A stretch of 45,962 nucleotides of DNA. Source: JBGOUV01 sp041477815. GTDB taxonomy: Bacteria > Acidobacteriota > Terriglobia > Bryobacterales > JACQDG01. How positions within the stretch are numbered: the first letter of the stretch is position 1; every line of letters begins with the position of its first letter. Location of the stretch: positions 1 to 45,962 of the forward strand of contig JBGOUV010000005.1 in assembly GCA_041477815.1 (NCBI GenBank), read 5' to 3'. Positions 23,408-31,530 of this stretch are shown here, piece after piece. Below the pieces are notes generated by a model. The model did not search any database, was not told the origin of the DNA, and saw nothing but the letters and a program-made list of their open reading frames with translations. A program made the position numbers and the translations under genes.

Positions 23408-25920
23408 GTTTTTCCCAAGAAGCGCAGGCGCACGGTGAGGGCGCGGTGCTGGCCGCCCGTGAACGTCAGAAATCCGGGCGAGTCAATGTTATTGTTTACC
23501 ACATTAGCGTTGGCGTGATCGGTAATGTTGTTGAAGCCCGCGCGCCAGGCCCACTCGTGGTGAAAAAAGGTGAAGCGGCGCTCCAGGTGCAGGTTGAGGC
23601 TGAAGTAGGCGGGGAAGCGGCGGGAGTTGGGGAGGCCGACCAGCCGGGCCTCCTCGTTGACCACGCGGAAAGGGAAGCCGCTGCGGGTGTCGAGCCAGTA
23701 GGCGAGGGTGAGCTTCTGGAGGAGCTCGAGGCGGCGGGGAAAGGGAAGCGGCGCCCAGCCCCAGGTCTGGAAGCGGTGCGGAGTGTCCCAACGCACGGGG
23801 CCGCCGCCTTGCGGGGCGAAGATGGGATCCTCCAGGCTGAAGTCGAGGACGGCGTCGGAGCGGGCCGAGGAGCGGGTGTAGCCGGCCATCCACTCGTAGC
23901 GGCTGCGGAAGGTGCGGCGGACGGTCAGGTCGACGGCGTCGTAGTGGTCGTTGCGCGCGTTGAACAACCCGTAGGCGTTCTCGCGGCGGATTGTCTCCAG
24001 CGGCATATAGGTGAAGCCCTTGCGGCCGCGGCGGTTGAGGTAGTTGACGCGGCCATAGAAGCCGGCGCCGAGGGAGCGCTCCAGGCTCAGGCTGAAATTC
24101 CGGTACCGGGGGGCGCGGAGGCGGGATTCGTCGATAACGAAGTAGGTCTCCAGCGGTCCGGCGGTGAGGCGGCCATCGCGGCCGAAAAACAACGACACGG
24201 CCCGCTGGTCGAGGTGCTGGCTGAGGGTGCTCAGGTTGAGGGCGTCGTGGAAAATGCCGACACCGGCGGAGAGCTTGGCGCCGCGGGCCCAGGCGGGGGC
24301 CCAGGCCACAGCCAGGCGCGGCGAGACCAGAGGTTCGCGCACCAACTGATCCCAGTCGGCGCGCAGACCGGCCTCCACCACCAGGCCGGCGCGGGGGGTC
24401 CAGTTGTCTTGTAAGTATAAGGAAGACTCGAGGTTCCTGCGGTCCAGGCGGCTGGGACCGCTGAAGGACACGGCGCGGGCTAGGGTCTTATCTTCACGGC
24501 GAATCTGATACTCATGGCGCTCGATGAACTGGGTGAAGCCGGAGTGGGTGAGGTCGGCGCCGCCGCGTACCTGGTGGCGCCCGGCCCGCTCGAAGGCCGG
24601 CAGATAGAGGTTGGCCAGCCACTGCTCGCGGCGGTGCTGCACCCGGGAGTCGACGAAGAAATTGCCGCTGTGGCCCTCGGGAGAAAAGATAAACGTCTCC
24701 TGGCCCTGCGGGATCTCGCGCCGGAAGCCCCGGCTCATGGCGAAACCCAAGTCCACCAGGCCGCCCGAGCCGAAGAAGTACTGATGCTTGGCAGCGTAGA
24801 GATAGAGGCGGTGGCGGCGATCGACGGTGGTCTCGAAGGGATTGTAGAAGTCGAGGCCATTGCGCGGGGCGTTGTAGTAGTTCAGCAGGAAGCTGCCGGT
24901 CAAGATGTGGCGGGGACTGAGGTTCACCTGCGCCCGGATCACGTCGCCCACGCGCCAGCTCGAGGTGCGGTCCTGTCCGCGGGGCAGCTCCTGGATGACG
25001 TTGACGTCGTAAAAGGTATCGAAGCCGTTGTAGAACCACGCCCGGCCGCGGCGAATCGGACCTGAAACGGTGGCGCGCGGCGTCCACTTCGAGAGGAACA
25101 GTCCCTTGGAAGTATCGACGCCGGGGACGAAGTTGGTGGCGGAGAAGCGGTAACGGTCGTCGCCCATGCCGGTCTGGAGGTCGATGGAGCCGGCTGAGCC
25201 TTTGCCGGTGTCGGCGGAGTAGCGGCCGCTCTGGAGATCGAGCGAGCGGACGGCGTCGATGGAGAGGCGGGCATCCAGGCGGCCGGTGACGGGGTCGGTG
25301 ATGTTGAAGCCGTCCAGGGACCAGTAATTCTGATCGGCGCCGCCGCCGTGAATGTGGAGGTCGCCGCGCTCGTCCTGGACCACGCCCTGGAACATGGGGA
25401 GAGCGTTGCGAAGGTCGTGGGCGGCGGGAAACGGAACCTCCAGGACCTCGATGCCGGTGAGGGCCTGCTGGGCGGCGGGCTGCTCCGGGTCGATGGCGGG
25501 GGGTGAATAGACCACGTCGACCTGCTCGACGAACTCGCGCAGGTGGTTCAGGACAAGGGTGACGTCATTGTCGCCCGCGGTCAGGTGGGCGGACTGGTTG
25601 CGGAGGGCGAAGAAGCCTTCGTGGTCGGCGGAGAAGCGGTAGTCGCCGGGCTCGGGGAGACGGAGGACGAAGCGGCCGGTACGGTTGGAGAAGAGGGGGG
25701 GAAGGGCGCCGGCGGTTACGCGGGCGGCGGGGACGGCGACGCCGTTCTCGTCGACTACGCGGCCTCGGACGACGACTTCGGCGGCGGCGGGGAGGGTGAG
25801 GAGGAGGAGGAGGCCAAGAGTGGGGCAGGCCCCTGGCCGGCGCTGGGCCCCCGGGCCCGGCCGACAGAAAAAGGGAAAGCCGGCCAGGGGGCCGGCTGCG
25901 GCCCAGGGGGGCGGCCCCAC
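23404..25920 (-). CDS. TonB-dependent receptor with carboxypeptidase-regulatory-like domain
   Basis: An outer membrane receptor of about 838 aa. A hydrophobic signal core (TLGLLLLLTLPAAAE) is followed by a carboxypeptidase-regulatory-like/transthyretin-like domain (VRGRVVDENGVAVPAARVTAG), a plug with DLHIHGGGADQNYWSLDGFNITDPVTG and a long beta-barrel. Oar-like receptors of this type take up peptides or large molecules with energy from TonB. The start is uncertain: the GTG at 25920 lies inside a GC-rich palindromic element that forms the n-region of the protein. It follows argR with 20 bp between and overlaps the SYLF gene, an unusual place for a receptor. Confidence 0.85.
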   Translation of the reverse strand: MGPPPWAAAGPLAGFPFFCRPGPGAQRRPGACPTLGLLLLLTLPAAAEVVVRGRVVDENGVAVPAARVTAGALPPLFSNRTGRFVLRLPEPGDYRFSADHEGFFALRNQSAHLTAGDNDVTLVLNHLREFVEQVDVVYSPPAIDPEQPAAQQALTGIEVLEVPFPAAHDLRNALPMFQGVVQDERGDLHIHGGGADQNYWSLDGFNITDPVTGRLDARLSIDAVRSLDLQSGRYSADTGKGSAGSIDLQTGMGDDRYRFSATNFVPGVDTSKGLFLSKWTPRATVSGPIRRGRAWFYNGFDTFYDVNVIQELPRGQDRTSSWRVGDVIRAQVNLSPRHILTGSFLLNYYNAPRNGLDFYNPFETTVDRRHRLYLYAAKHQYFFGSGGLVDLGFAMSRGFRREIPQGQETFIFSPEGHSGNFFVDSRVQHRREQWLANLYLPAFERAGRHQVRGGADLTHSGFTQFIERHEYQIRREDKTLARAVSFSGPSRLDRRNLESSLYLQDNWTPRAGLVVEAGLRADWDQLVREPLVSPRLAVAWAPAWARGAKLSAGVGIFHDALNLSTLSQHLDQRAVSLFFGRDGRLTAGPLETYFVIDESRLRAPRYRNFSLSLERSLGAGFYGRVNYLNRRGRKGFTYMPLETIRRENAYGLFNARNDHYDAVDLTVRRTFRSRYEWMAGYTRSSARSDAVLDFSLEDPIFAPQGGGPVRWDTPHRFQTWGWAPLPFPRRLELLQKLTLAYWLDTRSGFPFRVVNEEARLVGLPNSRRFPAYFSLNLHLERRFTFFHHEWAWRAGFNNITDHANANVVNNNIDSPGFLTFTGGQHRALTVRLRFLGKT

Positions 25921-25921
25921 A
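25819..25921. repeat. GC-rich palindromic element, copy B, inside a coding start
   Basis: The termini AGTGGGGC (25819-25826) and GCCCCACA (25914-25921) are an inverted repeat, and GGCCCCTGGCCGGC pairs inside with GCCGGCCAGGGGGCC across an A-rich loop. The element falls in the 5' end of the TonB-dependent receptor gene, in frame, coding for a Pro/Gly-rich stretch ahead of the signal core. Confidence 0.65.
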
Positions 25922-25940
25922 TGAGATGGCTCGCGGAAGG

Positions 25941-26387
25941 TCACCTTATGATGCCGTTCAGGCGCACCTGCAGGACTTGGGCGGCGGGGGGATCGGGCGT
26001 CACCACCAGCACGGTGTCGTCGCCGGCTATGGTGCCCACCACCTCGGGCCAAGGAGCGCGGTCGAGGGCTACGGCCAGGGTGTTGGCGTTGCCCGGGTCG
26101 GTCTTCAAAACGAGGAGATTCTGAGCCCGGCGGACGTCGCGGAGAAAATCCTCCACGGCGCGGCGGGCGGGCTCCTCGTCGGTCGCCGGGCGCTCTTCCA
26201 GCACCTCGATCTCGCGGTAGCCGTCACCAGTCTTAACAATGCCCAGCTCGCGGATGTCGCGGGACAGGGTCACCTGGGTGGCCGGGATGCCGAGCTGTTG
26301 CAGCGCTTCGGCCAGCTCCTCCTGGGTATGGACAGGACGGGCGCGGATGATGTTGCGGATCTGGCCCTGGCGAAACGCCTTGTTCAT
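25941..26387 (-). CDS. argR: Arginine repressor
   Basis: A 148-aa regulator. The N-terminal winged-helix domain has TQEELAEALQQLGIPATQVTLSRDIRELGIVK (about 21-52), the standard ArgR recognition helix. The C-terminal oligomerisation/arginine-binding domain ends with VGTIAGDDTVLVVTPD (about 116-131). With arginine bound as co-repressor it represses ARG-box promoters. It overlaps argH by ATGA and lies in the same operon as argF, whose start is covered by two ARG-box-like sites, so it probably controls its own synthesis. Confidence 0.95.
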   Translation of the reverse strand: MNKAFRQGQIRNIIRARPVHTQEELAEALQQLGIPATQVTLSRDIRELGIVKTGDGYREIEVLEERPATDEEPARRAVEDFLRDVRRAQNLLVLKTDPGNANTLAVALDRAPWPEVVGTIAGDDTVLVVTPDPPAAQVLQVRLNGIIR

Positions 26388-27763
26388 ACGGCACGGGAGC
26401 GGAGTTCGTCGAGGCGGCGGCGGGCGGCGGCGAGGGCTTCCTCGACGCGGGCGGGAGCGGTGCCGCCCTCGACGGTATGGTTTTCAACGGCGCGACGGGC
26501 CGGGAGCAACGCCGCCATGGACGCCTCGAGCTCGGGGGCGAAGGCGGCCAACTCGGCGCCGGTCCAGTCGGCGGGCCGGCGGCCGGTGCGGGTGCTTTCG
26601 AGCACCAGGCGTCCCACGATCTGGTGGGCCTGGTGGAAGGGGACGCCTCGGCGGGCCAGCGCGTCGGCCAGCTCGGTGGCGGAGGCCCAGCTTTCCTCGG
26701 CGGCGGCTTCGGCGCGGGCGGCGTTGAGACGGGCGCCCGCGACCACGGCCGCGGCCATCTCCAGCGAGCCTTCGAGCTGGTCGGCGGCCTCGAACACCGC
26801 CTCCTTGTCCTCCTGTAAGTCTCGGTTATAGGTGAGGGGCAGTCCTTTGACGGTCATCATCAGGGCGTGCAGGCCTCCCACCACGCGGCCCGTCTTGCCC
26901 CGGATCAGCTCGAGCGAGTCGGGGTTCTTCTTCTGCGGCATGATGCTCGAGCCGGACGTGACCTCGTCGGCCAGCTCGAGGAAGCCGAATTCCTCCGAGG
27001 AGTAGAGGATCCAGTCTTCGGCCAGACGGCTGAGGTGCAGCATGGCCACGCTGGCGGCGTAGAGGAAATCCAGGGCGAAGTCGCGGTCCCCGGCGGTGTC
27101 CATGGAATTTGTCGTGACGCCGGAGAACCCGAGTTCCTGGGCGAGGCGGCGGCGGTCGATGGGGAAACCGCTGCCGGCCAGAGCTCCGGAGCCGAGCGGG
27201 AGCAGGTCGGCGGCGCGGTAGGCGTGGTCGAAGCGGTCGAGGTCGCGCGAGAACATTTCGAACCAGGCGAGCAGGTAGTGGCCCCACAGCACCGGCTGGG
27301 CGCGGCGCAGATGGGTGTAGCCGGGCAGAACGGCGGCGGTGTCCCGTGACGCCTGCTCAATGAGGGCCTCCAGAAGGCCGCCCAGACGACTGCGGATCTG
27401 GACGATCTCGGCGCGAATCCACAGGCGGAAGTCCAGCGACACCTGGTCGTTGCGGCTGCGGCCGGTGTGGATCTTGTCGGCGGGAGTGCCGACCTTTTCC
27501 TTCAGGCGCCGGATGACCTGAGTGTGGACGTCCTCATCCGGGGCCTGGGGGTCGGCGCCCTCGGCGGCGATCTGGTCGAGCGCCACCACGAGTTGCTCCC
27601 GCTCGCCGGCGGTGAGGACGCCGATGCGCTGCAACTCGCGCGCGTAGGCTTGGGAGCCGCGGATATCCGCGTCGAACAGGCGGTAGTCGTAATGCAGGGA
27701 GCCGGAGAAGCGCTCAAAGACCTCGGAGGGCGGCTTCTCGAAGCGTCCGCCCCAGAGTTTCAT
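26384..27763 (-). CDS. argH: Argininosuccinate lyase
   Basis: Last step of arginine synthesis, cleaving argininosuccinate to arginine and fumarate. The fumarase/aspartase superfamily signature GSSIMPQKKNPD is at 271-282. HTGRSRNDQ (99-107) and GYTHLRRAQP (148-157) line the active site. Length 459 aa is normal. Its ATG overlaps the argG stop and its stop overlaps the argR start, both by four bases. Confidence 0.96.
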   Translation of the reverse strand: MKLWGGRFEKPPSEVFERFSGSLHYDYRLFDADIRGSQAYARELQRIGVLTAGEREQLVVALDQIAAEGADPQAPDEDVHTQVIRRLKEKVGTPADKIHTGRSRNDQVSLDFRLWIRAEIVQIRSRLGGLLEALIEQASRDTAAVLPGYTHLRRAQPVLWGHYLLAWFEMFSRDLDRFDHAYRAADLLPLGSGALAGSGFPIDRRRLAQELGFSGVTTNSMDTAGDRDFALDFLYAASVAMLHLSRLAEDWILYSSEEFGFLELADEVTSGSSIMPQKKNPDSLELIRGKTGRVVGGLHALMMTVKGLPLTYNRDLQEDKEAVFEAADQLEGSLEMAAAVVAGARLNAARAEAAAEESWASATELADALARRGVPFHQAHQIVGRLVLESTRTGRRPADWTGAELAAFAPELEASMAALLPARRAVENHTVEGGTAPARVEEALAAARRRLDELRSRAV

Positions 27764-28971
27764 TTCCGCCCCTGCATCACCGCTGCCCGAACCTTGATAG
27801 GCAGGCCGATGAGGTTGATGAAGCCGAAAGCGTCCTTCTGGTCGTAGCTCGCCCCCATGGTGAAGCTGGCGATGTCGAGCGAGTAAAGGGAGTAGGGCGA
27901 CTTACGGGACAAAACCTCGACCGTCCCCTTCCACAGCCGCAGCGTCACCTCGCCGGTCACGGTCTCCTGGGTCTTGTCGACGAAGGCGTCGAGGGCCTCG
28001 CGCAGGGGGGTGAACCAGAAACCGTTGTAGACGATCTCGGCGTAGTCGAGAGCGAGGCGCTGCTTGTAGTGGAGGGTGTTGCGATCGAGGGTGAGGGCCT
28101 CCAGTTCGCGGTGGGCGAACAGGATCTGGGCGCCGCCCGGGGTCTCGTAGCACCCGCGCGACTTCATCCCGACGAAGCGGTTCTCCACCAGGTCGATACG
28201 GCCGATGCCGTGCTCGGCGCCCAGTTTGTTGAGGCTCTCCACAATCTCGACGCCGGAAAGACGGCGTCCGTCGACCGAGACGGGGGTCCCGCGCTCGAAG
28301 CCGATGGTAACCTGGGCCGGCGTGTCGGGGGCCTGCCAGGGATGGCGGGTGAGGACCCAGACGTCGTCGGGCGCGGAGTTGGCGGGGTCTTCGAGAGCGC
28401 CGCCTTCGTGGGAGATGTGCCAGATGTTGCGGTCGCGGCTGTAAATCTTGGCGGCGCTCGCCTGGACGGGGATCTGGTGTTTGGCGGCGTACTCGATAGC
28501 CGCCTCGCGCGAGAGGATGTCCCATTCCCGCCAGGGGGCGATGACGGCAAGCTGCGGGGCCAGGGCCTTGTAGGTCAGCTCGAACCGCACCTGGTCGTTG
28601 CCCTTGCCGGTGCAGCCGTGCGAGAGGGCGTCGCAGCCGGTGCGCAGAGCCACCTCGGCCTGACGCTTGGCCAACAAGGGGCGGGCGATGGAGGTGCCGA
28701 GCAGGTACTTGTGCTCGTAGACGGCCCCGGCCCGGACCATGCGCCAGAGATACTCGGTGACGAACTCCTCCCGCATGTCCTCCACGTAGACCTCGGAGGC
28801 GCCGCTGTTCTTGGCCTTTTCGACGATGCCTTCCAGCTCGTCGGCGCCCTGACCAATGTCCCCGCAGACCGCGACGACCTCGCAGCCGTAGTTTTCGCGG
28901 AGCCAGGGGATGATGATGGAGGTGTCGAGCCCGCCGGAGTAGGCGAGGGCCACTTTTTTGGGTTTCGTCAT
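27760..28971 (-). CDS. argG: Argininosuccinate synthase
   Basis: Joins citrulline and aspartate with ATP to form argininosuccinate. The PP-loop ATP motif is AYSGGLDTS (10-18), and CTGKGNDQVRFEL and NKLGAEHGIGRIDLVENRFVGMKSRG are family blocks. Length 403 aa is normal. A GGGAG Shine-Dalgarno lies before the ATG at 28971, preceded by a strong intergenic hairpin. Confidence 0.96.
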   Translation of the reverse strand: MTKPKKVALAYSGGLDTSIIIPWLRENYGCEVVAVCGDIGQGADELEGIVEKAKNSGASEVYVEDMREEFVTEYLWRMVRAGAVYEHKYLLGTSIARPLLAKRQAEVALRTGCDALSHGCTGKGNDQVRFELTYKALAPQLAVIAPWREWDILSREAAIEYAAKHQIPVQASAAKIYSRDRNIWHISHEGGALEDPANSAPDDVWVLTRHPWQAPDTPAQVTIGFERGTPVSVDGRRLSGVEIVESLNKLGAEHGIGRIDLVENRFVGMKSRGCYETPGGAQILFAHRELEALTLDRNTLHYKQRLALDYAEIVYNGFWFTPLREALDAFVDKTQETVTGEVTLRLWKGTVEVLSRKSPYSLYSLDIASFTMGASYDQKDAFGFINLIGLPIKVRAAVMQGRK

Positions 28972-28984
28972 GAAACTCCCAGGA

Positions 28985-29005
28985 TAGCACCAGGGACTGG
29001 TGCTA
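28985..29005 (-). other. Intercistronic hairpin between argF and argG
   Basis: A perfect 9-bp stem (TAGCACCAG / CTGGTGCTA) with a three-base loop. It begins in the argF stop codon and ends 13 bases before the argG start. There is no U-rich tail, so it is unlikely to be a full terminator; it could stabilise or process the message or adjust argG translation. Confidence 0.7.
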
Positions 29006-29968
29006 CAGGAGCATCATCAGGAGCAGGGCCTTTTGCGCATGCAGCCGATTCTCGGCCTGATCAAAAACGATCGAGGCCGGCGACTCCATCACCGCGTCGG
29101 TAACCTCTTCGCCACGATGGGCGGGCAGGCAGTGCATGAAGACCGCGTCGGGGCGGGCTGCCCCCAGGATCTGCTCGGTGACCTGATAGGGGGCGAACAC
29201 CTGGCGGCGCTGCCCGGCCTCATGCTCCTGTCCCATGCTGGCCCAGACGTCGGTGTAGACAGCATGAGCGCCTTCGACCGCTTCGACGGGGTCGGAGTAG
29301 AGACCGATCGAGGCGCCGGTCGCAGCCGCCAGTTCTCGCGCCGTAGACACGATGGAGGCGTCCGGCTGGTAATCGGCCGGCGTGCAGACCGTCATATCGA
29401 CACCCAGCCGCGCCGCGCACAGCAGCAGCGAGTGGGATACGTTGTTGCCGTCGCCGACAAAGGCCAGCTTGAGCCCCTGGAGGGCTCCAAAGCGCTCCCG
29501 CAAGGTGAAGAAATCGGCCAACGCCTGGCAGGGGTGGTAGCAGTCGCTAAGGGCGTTGATGACCGGAACCGCCGACCAGCGGGCCAGCTCCTCAATCGTG
29601 GTCTGCTGGTGGACGCGGGCGACGATCCCATGGACCCAGCGCTCCAGGTTGCGCGCCACGTCCTGGATCGGCTCGCGGTCGCCGATCCGCTGGCCGTTGT
29701 ACTCGGTGAACACACTGTCCCCGCCCAACTGCTTGATCGCCAGCTCGAAAGTCATCCGGGTCCGGAGCGAGGGCTTCTCGAACAGCAGCGCCAGGTAGCG
29801 TCCGGCCAGCTTGTGAGCGAACCGGCGCGGAGTCCGCTTCACCTGAGCGGTCTGGTCGAGCAGGGAGGTCAATTCGCCGGTAGTCAGGTCCAGGTCGGTC
29901 CGGAGGTGCCGGGGCGGAGCCTTGGCGACAGACGGAGAGACGGCACTGGTTGAATGAATATTCACCAC
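29003..29968 (-). CDS. argF: Ornithine carbamoyltransferase
   Basis: Makes citrulline from ornithine and carbamoyl phosphate. The carbamoyl-phosphate loop is SLRTR (near 67-71, in place of the common STRTR). HPCQ near the middle and HCLPAHRG near the C-terminus complete the active site. Length is about 321 aa with a ~20-residue N-terminal extension relative to most OTCs. The start is GTG at 29968 or the next codon, 29965; both lie within the ARG-box operators. Transcription continues into argG, argH and argR. Confidence 0.93.
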   Translation of the reverse strand: MVNIHSTSAVSPSVAKAPPRHLRTDLDLTTGELTSLLDQTAQVKRTPRRFAHKLAGRYLALLFEKPSLRTRMTFELAIKQLGGDSVFTEYNGQRIGDREPIQDVARNLERWVHGIVARVHQQTTIEELARWSAVPVINALSDCYHPCQALADFFTLRERFGALQGLKLAFVGDGNNVSHSLLLCAARLGVDMTVCTPADYQPDASIVSTARELAAATGASIGLYSDPVEAVEGAHAVYTDVWASMGQEHEAGQRRQVFAPYQVTEQILGAARPDAVFMHCLPAHRGEEVTDAVMESPASIVFDQAENRLHAQKALLLMMLL

Positions 29969-29986
29969 TTTGAATAATTACACAGG
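29949..29986 (-). promoter_or_regulatory. Tandem ARG-box-like operators at argF
   Basis: Two 18-bp sites lie 2 bp apart on the argF leader. Box 2 (29949-29966) reads, in the argF direction, TGAATATTCATTCA, close to the consensus TGAATwwwwATTCA with one central mismatch. Box 1 (29969-29986) reads TGTGTAATTATTCA, with a perfect right half and AT-rich centre. Paired ARG boxes with a 2-3 bp gap are the classic ArgR hexamer target, and argR is in the same operon. Confidence 0.75.
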
Positions 29987-30002
29987 ATGGAGGCGGAGTC
30001 AA

Positions 30003-30031
30003 GTGACATCTCTGGAGGCGTATGGCATAAT
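30003..30031 (+). promoter_or_regulatory. Sigma-70 promoter of the AbrB-PIN operon
   Basis: GTGACA (30003-30008), a 17-bp spacer and CATAAT (30026-30031), each five of six to consensus. An AAGAGG Shine-Dalgarno at 30039-30044 stands nine bases before the ATG at 30054. The promoter is divergent to argF. Confidence 0.65.
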
Positions 30032-30053
30032 AGGCTATAAGAGGTCATATTCT

Positions 30054-30299
30054 ATGCGGCATGTCACAAAAGTGTCGGCTGGGGGGCGGGTAGTGATCCC
30101 GGCGGAGTTTCGGAAGGCGTTGGGAATCAAGACGGGGGACGAAGTATGGGTGGAGATGGAAGATGGGGCCCTGAAGCTAATGACCACGGAAGCAGCACGG
30201 AAGTGGGCCCAGGACGTGGTTTGCCGGCTGGTTCCCCCGGGGGTTTCGCTGGCCGACGAGCTAATTCGCGAGCGCCGGGAGGAAGCTGCCCGTGAATAA
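30054..30299 (+). CDS. AbrB/MazE-family antitoxin
   Basis: An 81-aa protein with an N-terminal AbrB/SpoVT swapped-hairpin DNA-binding domain: HVTKVSAGGRVVIPAEFRKALGIKTGDEV. The acidic and Arg-rich C-terminus (SLADELIRERREEAARE) would bind the toxin. ATG at 30054 is chosen because it has a Shine-Dalgarno and promoter; the frame is open 28 codons further upstream into leader DNA. It overlaps the PIN toxin gene by 8 bases. Confidence 0.85.
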   Translation: MRHVTKVSAGGRVVIPAEFRKALGIKTGDEVWVEMEDGALKLMTTEAARKWAQDVVCRLVPPGVSLADELIRERREEAARE

Positions 30300-30675
30300 A
30301 TTAGTCTTGGATGCCTCCGCCCTTCTGGCTTTCCTGCATCGGGAACCGGGGGCTGAGGTGGTCGCGGAAGCGCTGGACCGGGCGGTTATCAGCGCCGTCA
30401 ACCTCGCGGAAGTCGCCACCAAACTCGCCGAGCGGGGAGCCTCCCTTAGCCACATTCGGCGCTTGGTCAGCGCTTTGAAGGTCGGGGTAATCGACTTCGA
30501 CAGCGTCCTTTCCTGCCGGGTTGCTGCCTTGCGAGCATCCACCAAAGAGGCGGGCCTTTCCTTAGGGGACCGCGCCTGTCTGGCCACTGCCCAGTCATTG
30601 GGAGCCGCGGCGTTGACCACCGATCGAAGCTGGACGCGCGTGAGCATAGGCGTGGAGATTCAGGTCCTCCGATGA
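30292..30675 (+). CDS. PIN-domain toxin (VapC-type)
   Basis: A 127-aa PIN-domain ribonuclease. Mg2+-binding acidic residues are seen in LVLDASALL (Asp7), VNLAEV (Glu), LSLGDRACLA (Asp) and LTTDRSW (Asp). It pairs with the AbrB-type antitoxin, as is common for VapC. GTG start at 30292 overlaps the antitoxin; its stop overlaps the start of the phosphodiesterase-like gene by four bases. Confidence 0.85.
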   Translation: MNKLVLDASALLAFLHREPGAEVVAEALDRAVISAVNLAEVATKLAERGASLSHIRRLVSALKVGVIDFDSVLSCRVAALRASTKEAGLSLGDRACLATAQSLGAAALTTDRSWTRVSIGVEIQVLR

Positions 30676-31493
30676 GCCCGCTACTGTTGCTGGCGTTTCC
30701 CGGGTTGTGGCTGTACAACGCCCACAACTGCTATCCGGAGAATGGTCAGTACGCCGACCGGCTGGAGCGGGCCCGGCGGGCCGGGCTGCGGGCGGTGGAG
30801 ATCGACGTCACGTGGTCCGACGAGCGGCGGCGGACCGTCATCAGCCATCAGAAGACGCCGACGGGCGGCGAGCCGACGCTGGAAGAATACTTCTGGAAGC
30901 CGGTGGAGCCCGAGTTGCGGCGGCTGCCGCGGGGCCGGCCGGGGTGGCTCCTGATGATCGACTTCAAGATCGACCATCCGGCGGTAATCGAGGAGGTGTA
31001 TCGGGATCTGGAGGGGCGCCGGCGGCTGCTGACGCGGTTTGGGGACCAGGTGGACTATGGTCCTCTGACGGTGATGCTGACCGGCGACAACGCGGCCATT
31101 GCGGCCTTCGAGAAGCGGAACCGGGGAAACGGGTCGTACCTGGCGATGGGTAACCGCGAGCCTGCCGAGCGGCAATATCGGGACAACGTGGCCGCCTACT
31201 TCGACGGCGAGGCGACGCCGTTCTACCGGGTGTTCAACTTCGAGTGGGTGCACGTCGAGCCCGACCGCGAGGCGCGGCGGTCGGGTCCCCTGCCCGCAGC
31301 GGCGCGGGCGCGCCTGCGGGCGTTGGCCGAGACGGCACACCAGAAGGGGTACTGGCTGCGGACCTGGACGCTGAACGAAGCGACCTTCGGGGGACGCCCG
31401 GGGCTGCTCGATCGCTGGCGGGCGGCGCGGGAGGCGGGCGTCGAGATGATTGCTACCGACGAGTACGAACTGGCGGGCTCCCTGCAAGAATGA
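30672..31493 (+). CDS. PI-PLC/AIM6-like phosphodiesterase-fold protein
   Basis: A 273-aa protein of the PI-PLC-like TIM-barrel group, nearest in look to AIM6-like and GDPD proteins. AHNCYPENGQYADRLERA carries the first catalytic His (His18), VEIDVTW the metal/acid pair, VISHQKTP a second His and LLMIDFK a further barrel strand. A hydrophobic start (LLLLAFPGLWLY) suggests a signal peptide. The reaction is probably cleavage of a phosphodiester, substrate unknown. It is translationally coupled to the PIN toxin, which is unusual; a chance join or a three-gene module are both possible. Confidence 0.72.
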   Translation: MSPLLLLAFPGLWLYNAHNCYPENGQYADRLERARRAGLRAVEIDVTWSDERRRTVISHQKTPTGGEPTLEEYFWKPVEPELRRLPRGRPGWLLMIDFKIDHPAVIEEVYRDLEGRRRLLTRFGDQVDYGPLTVMLTGDNAAIAAFEKRNRGNGSYLAMGNREPAERQYRDNVAAYFDGEATPFYRVFNFEWVHVEPDREARRSGPLPAAARARLRALAETAHQKGYWLRTWTLNEATFGGRPGLLDRWRAAREAGVEMIATDEYELAGSLQE

Positions 31494-31530
31494 GGGTGCC
31501 GGCAGGCCGACTCGTGATATTCTGCGGTTC

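Noticed and set aside
23446..24414. 322-aa open frame opposite the TonB-dependent receptor
   Set aside because: Composition is that of a reverse-strand shadow; the receptor frame has clear domains.
28069..29103. 344-aa open frame opposite argG
   Set aside because: It covers the argG gene, which is certain; translation is Gly/Ala/Val/Asp-rich with no family features.
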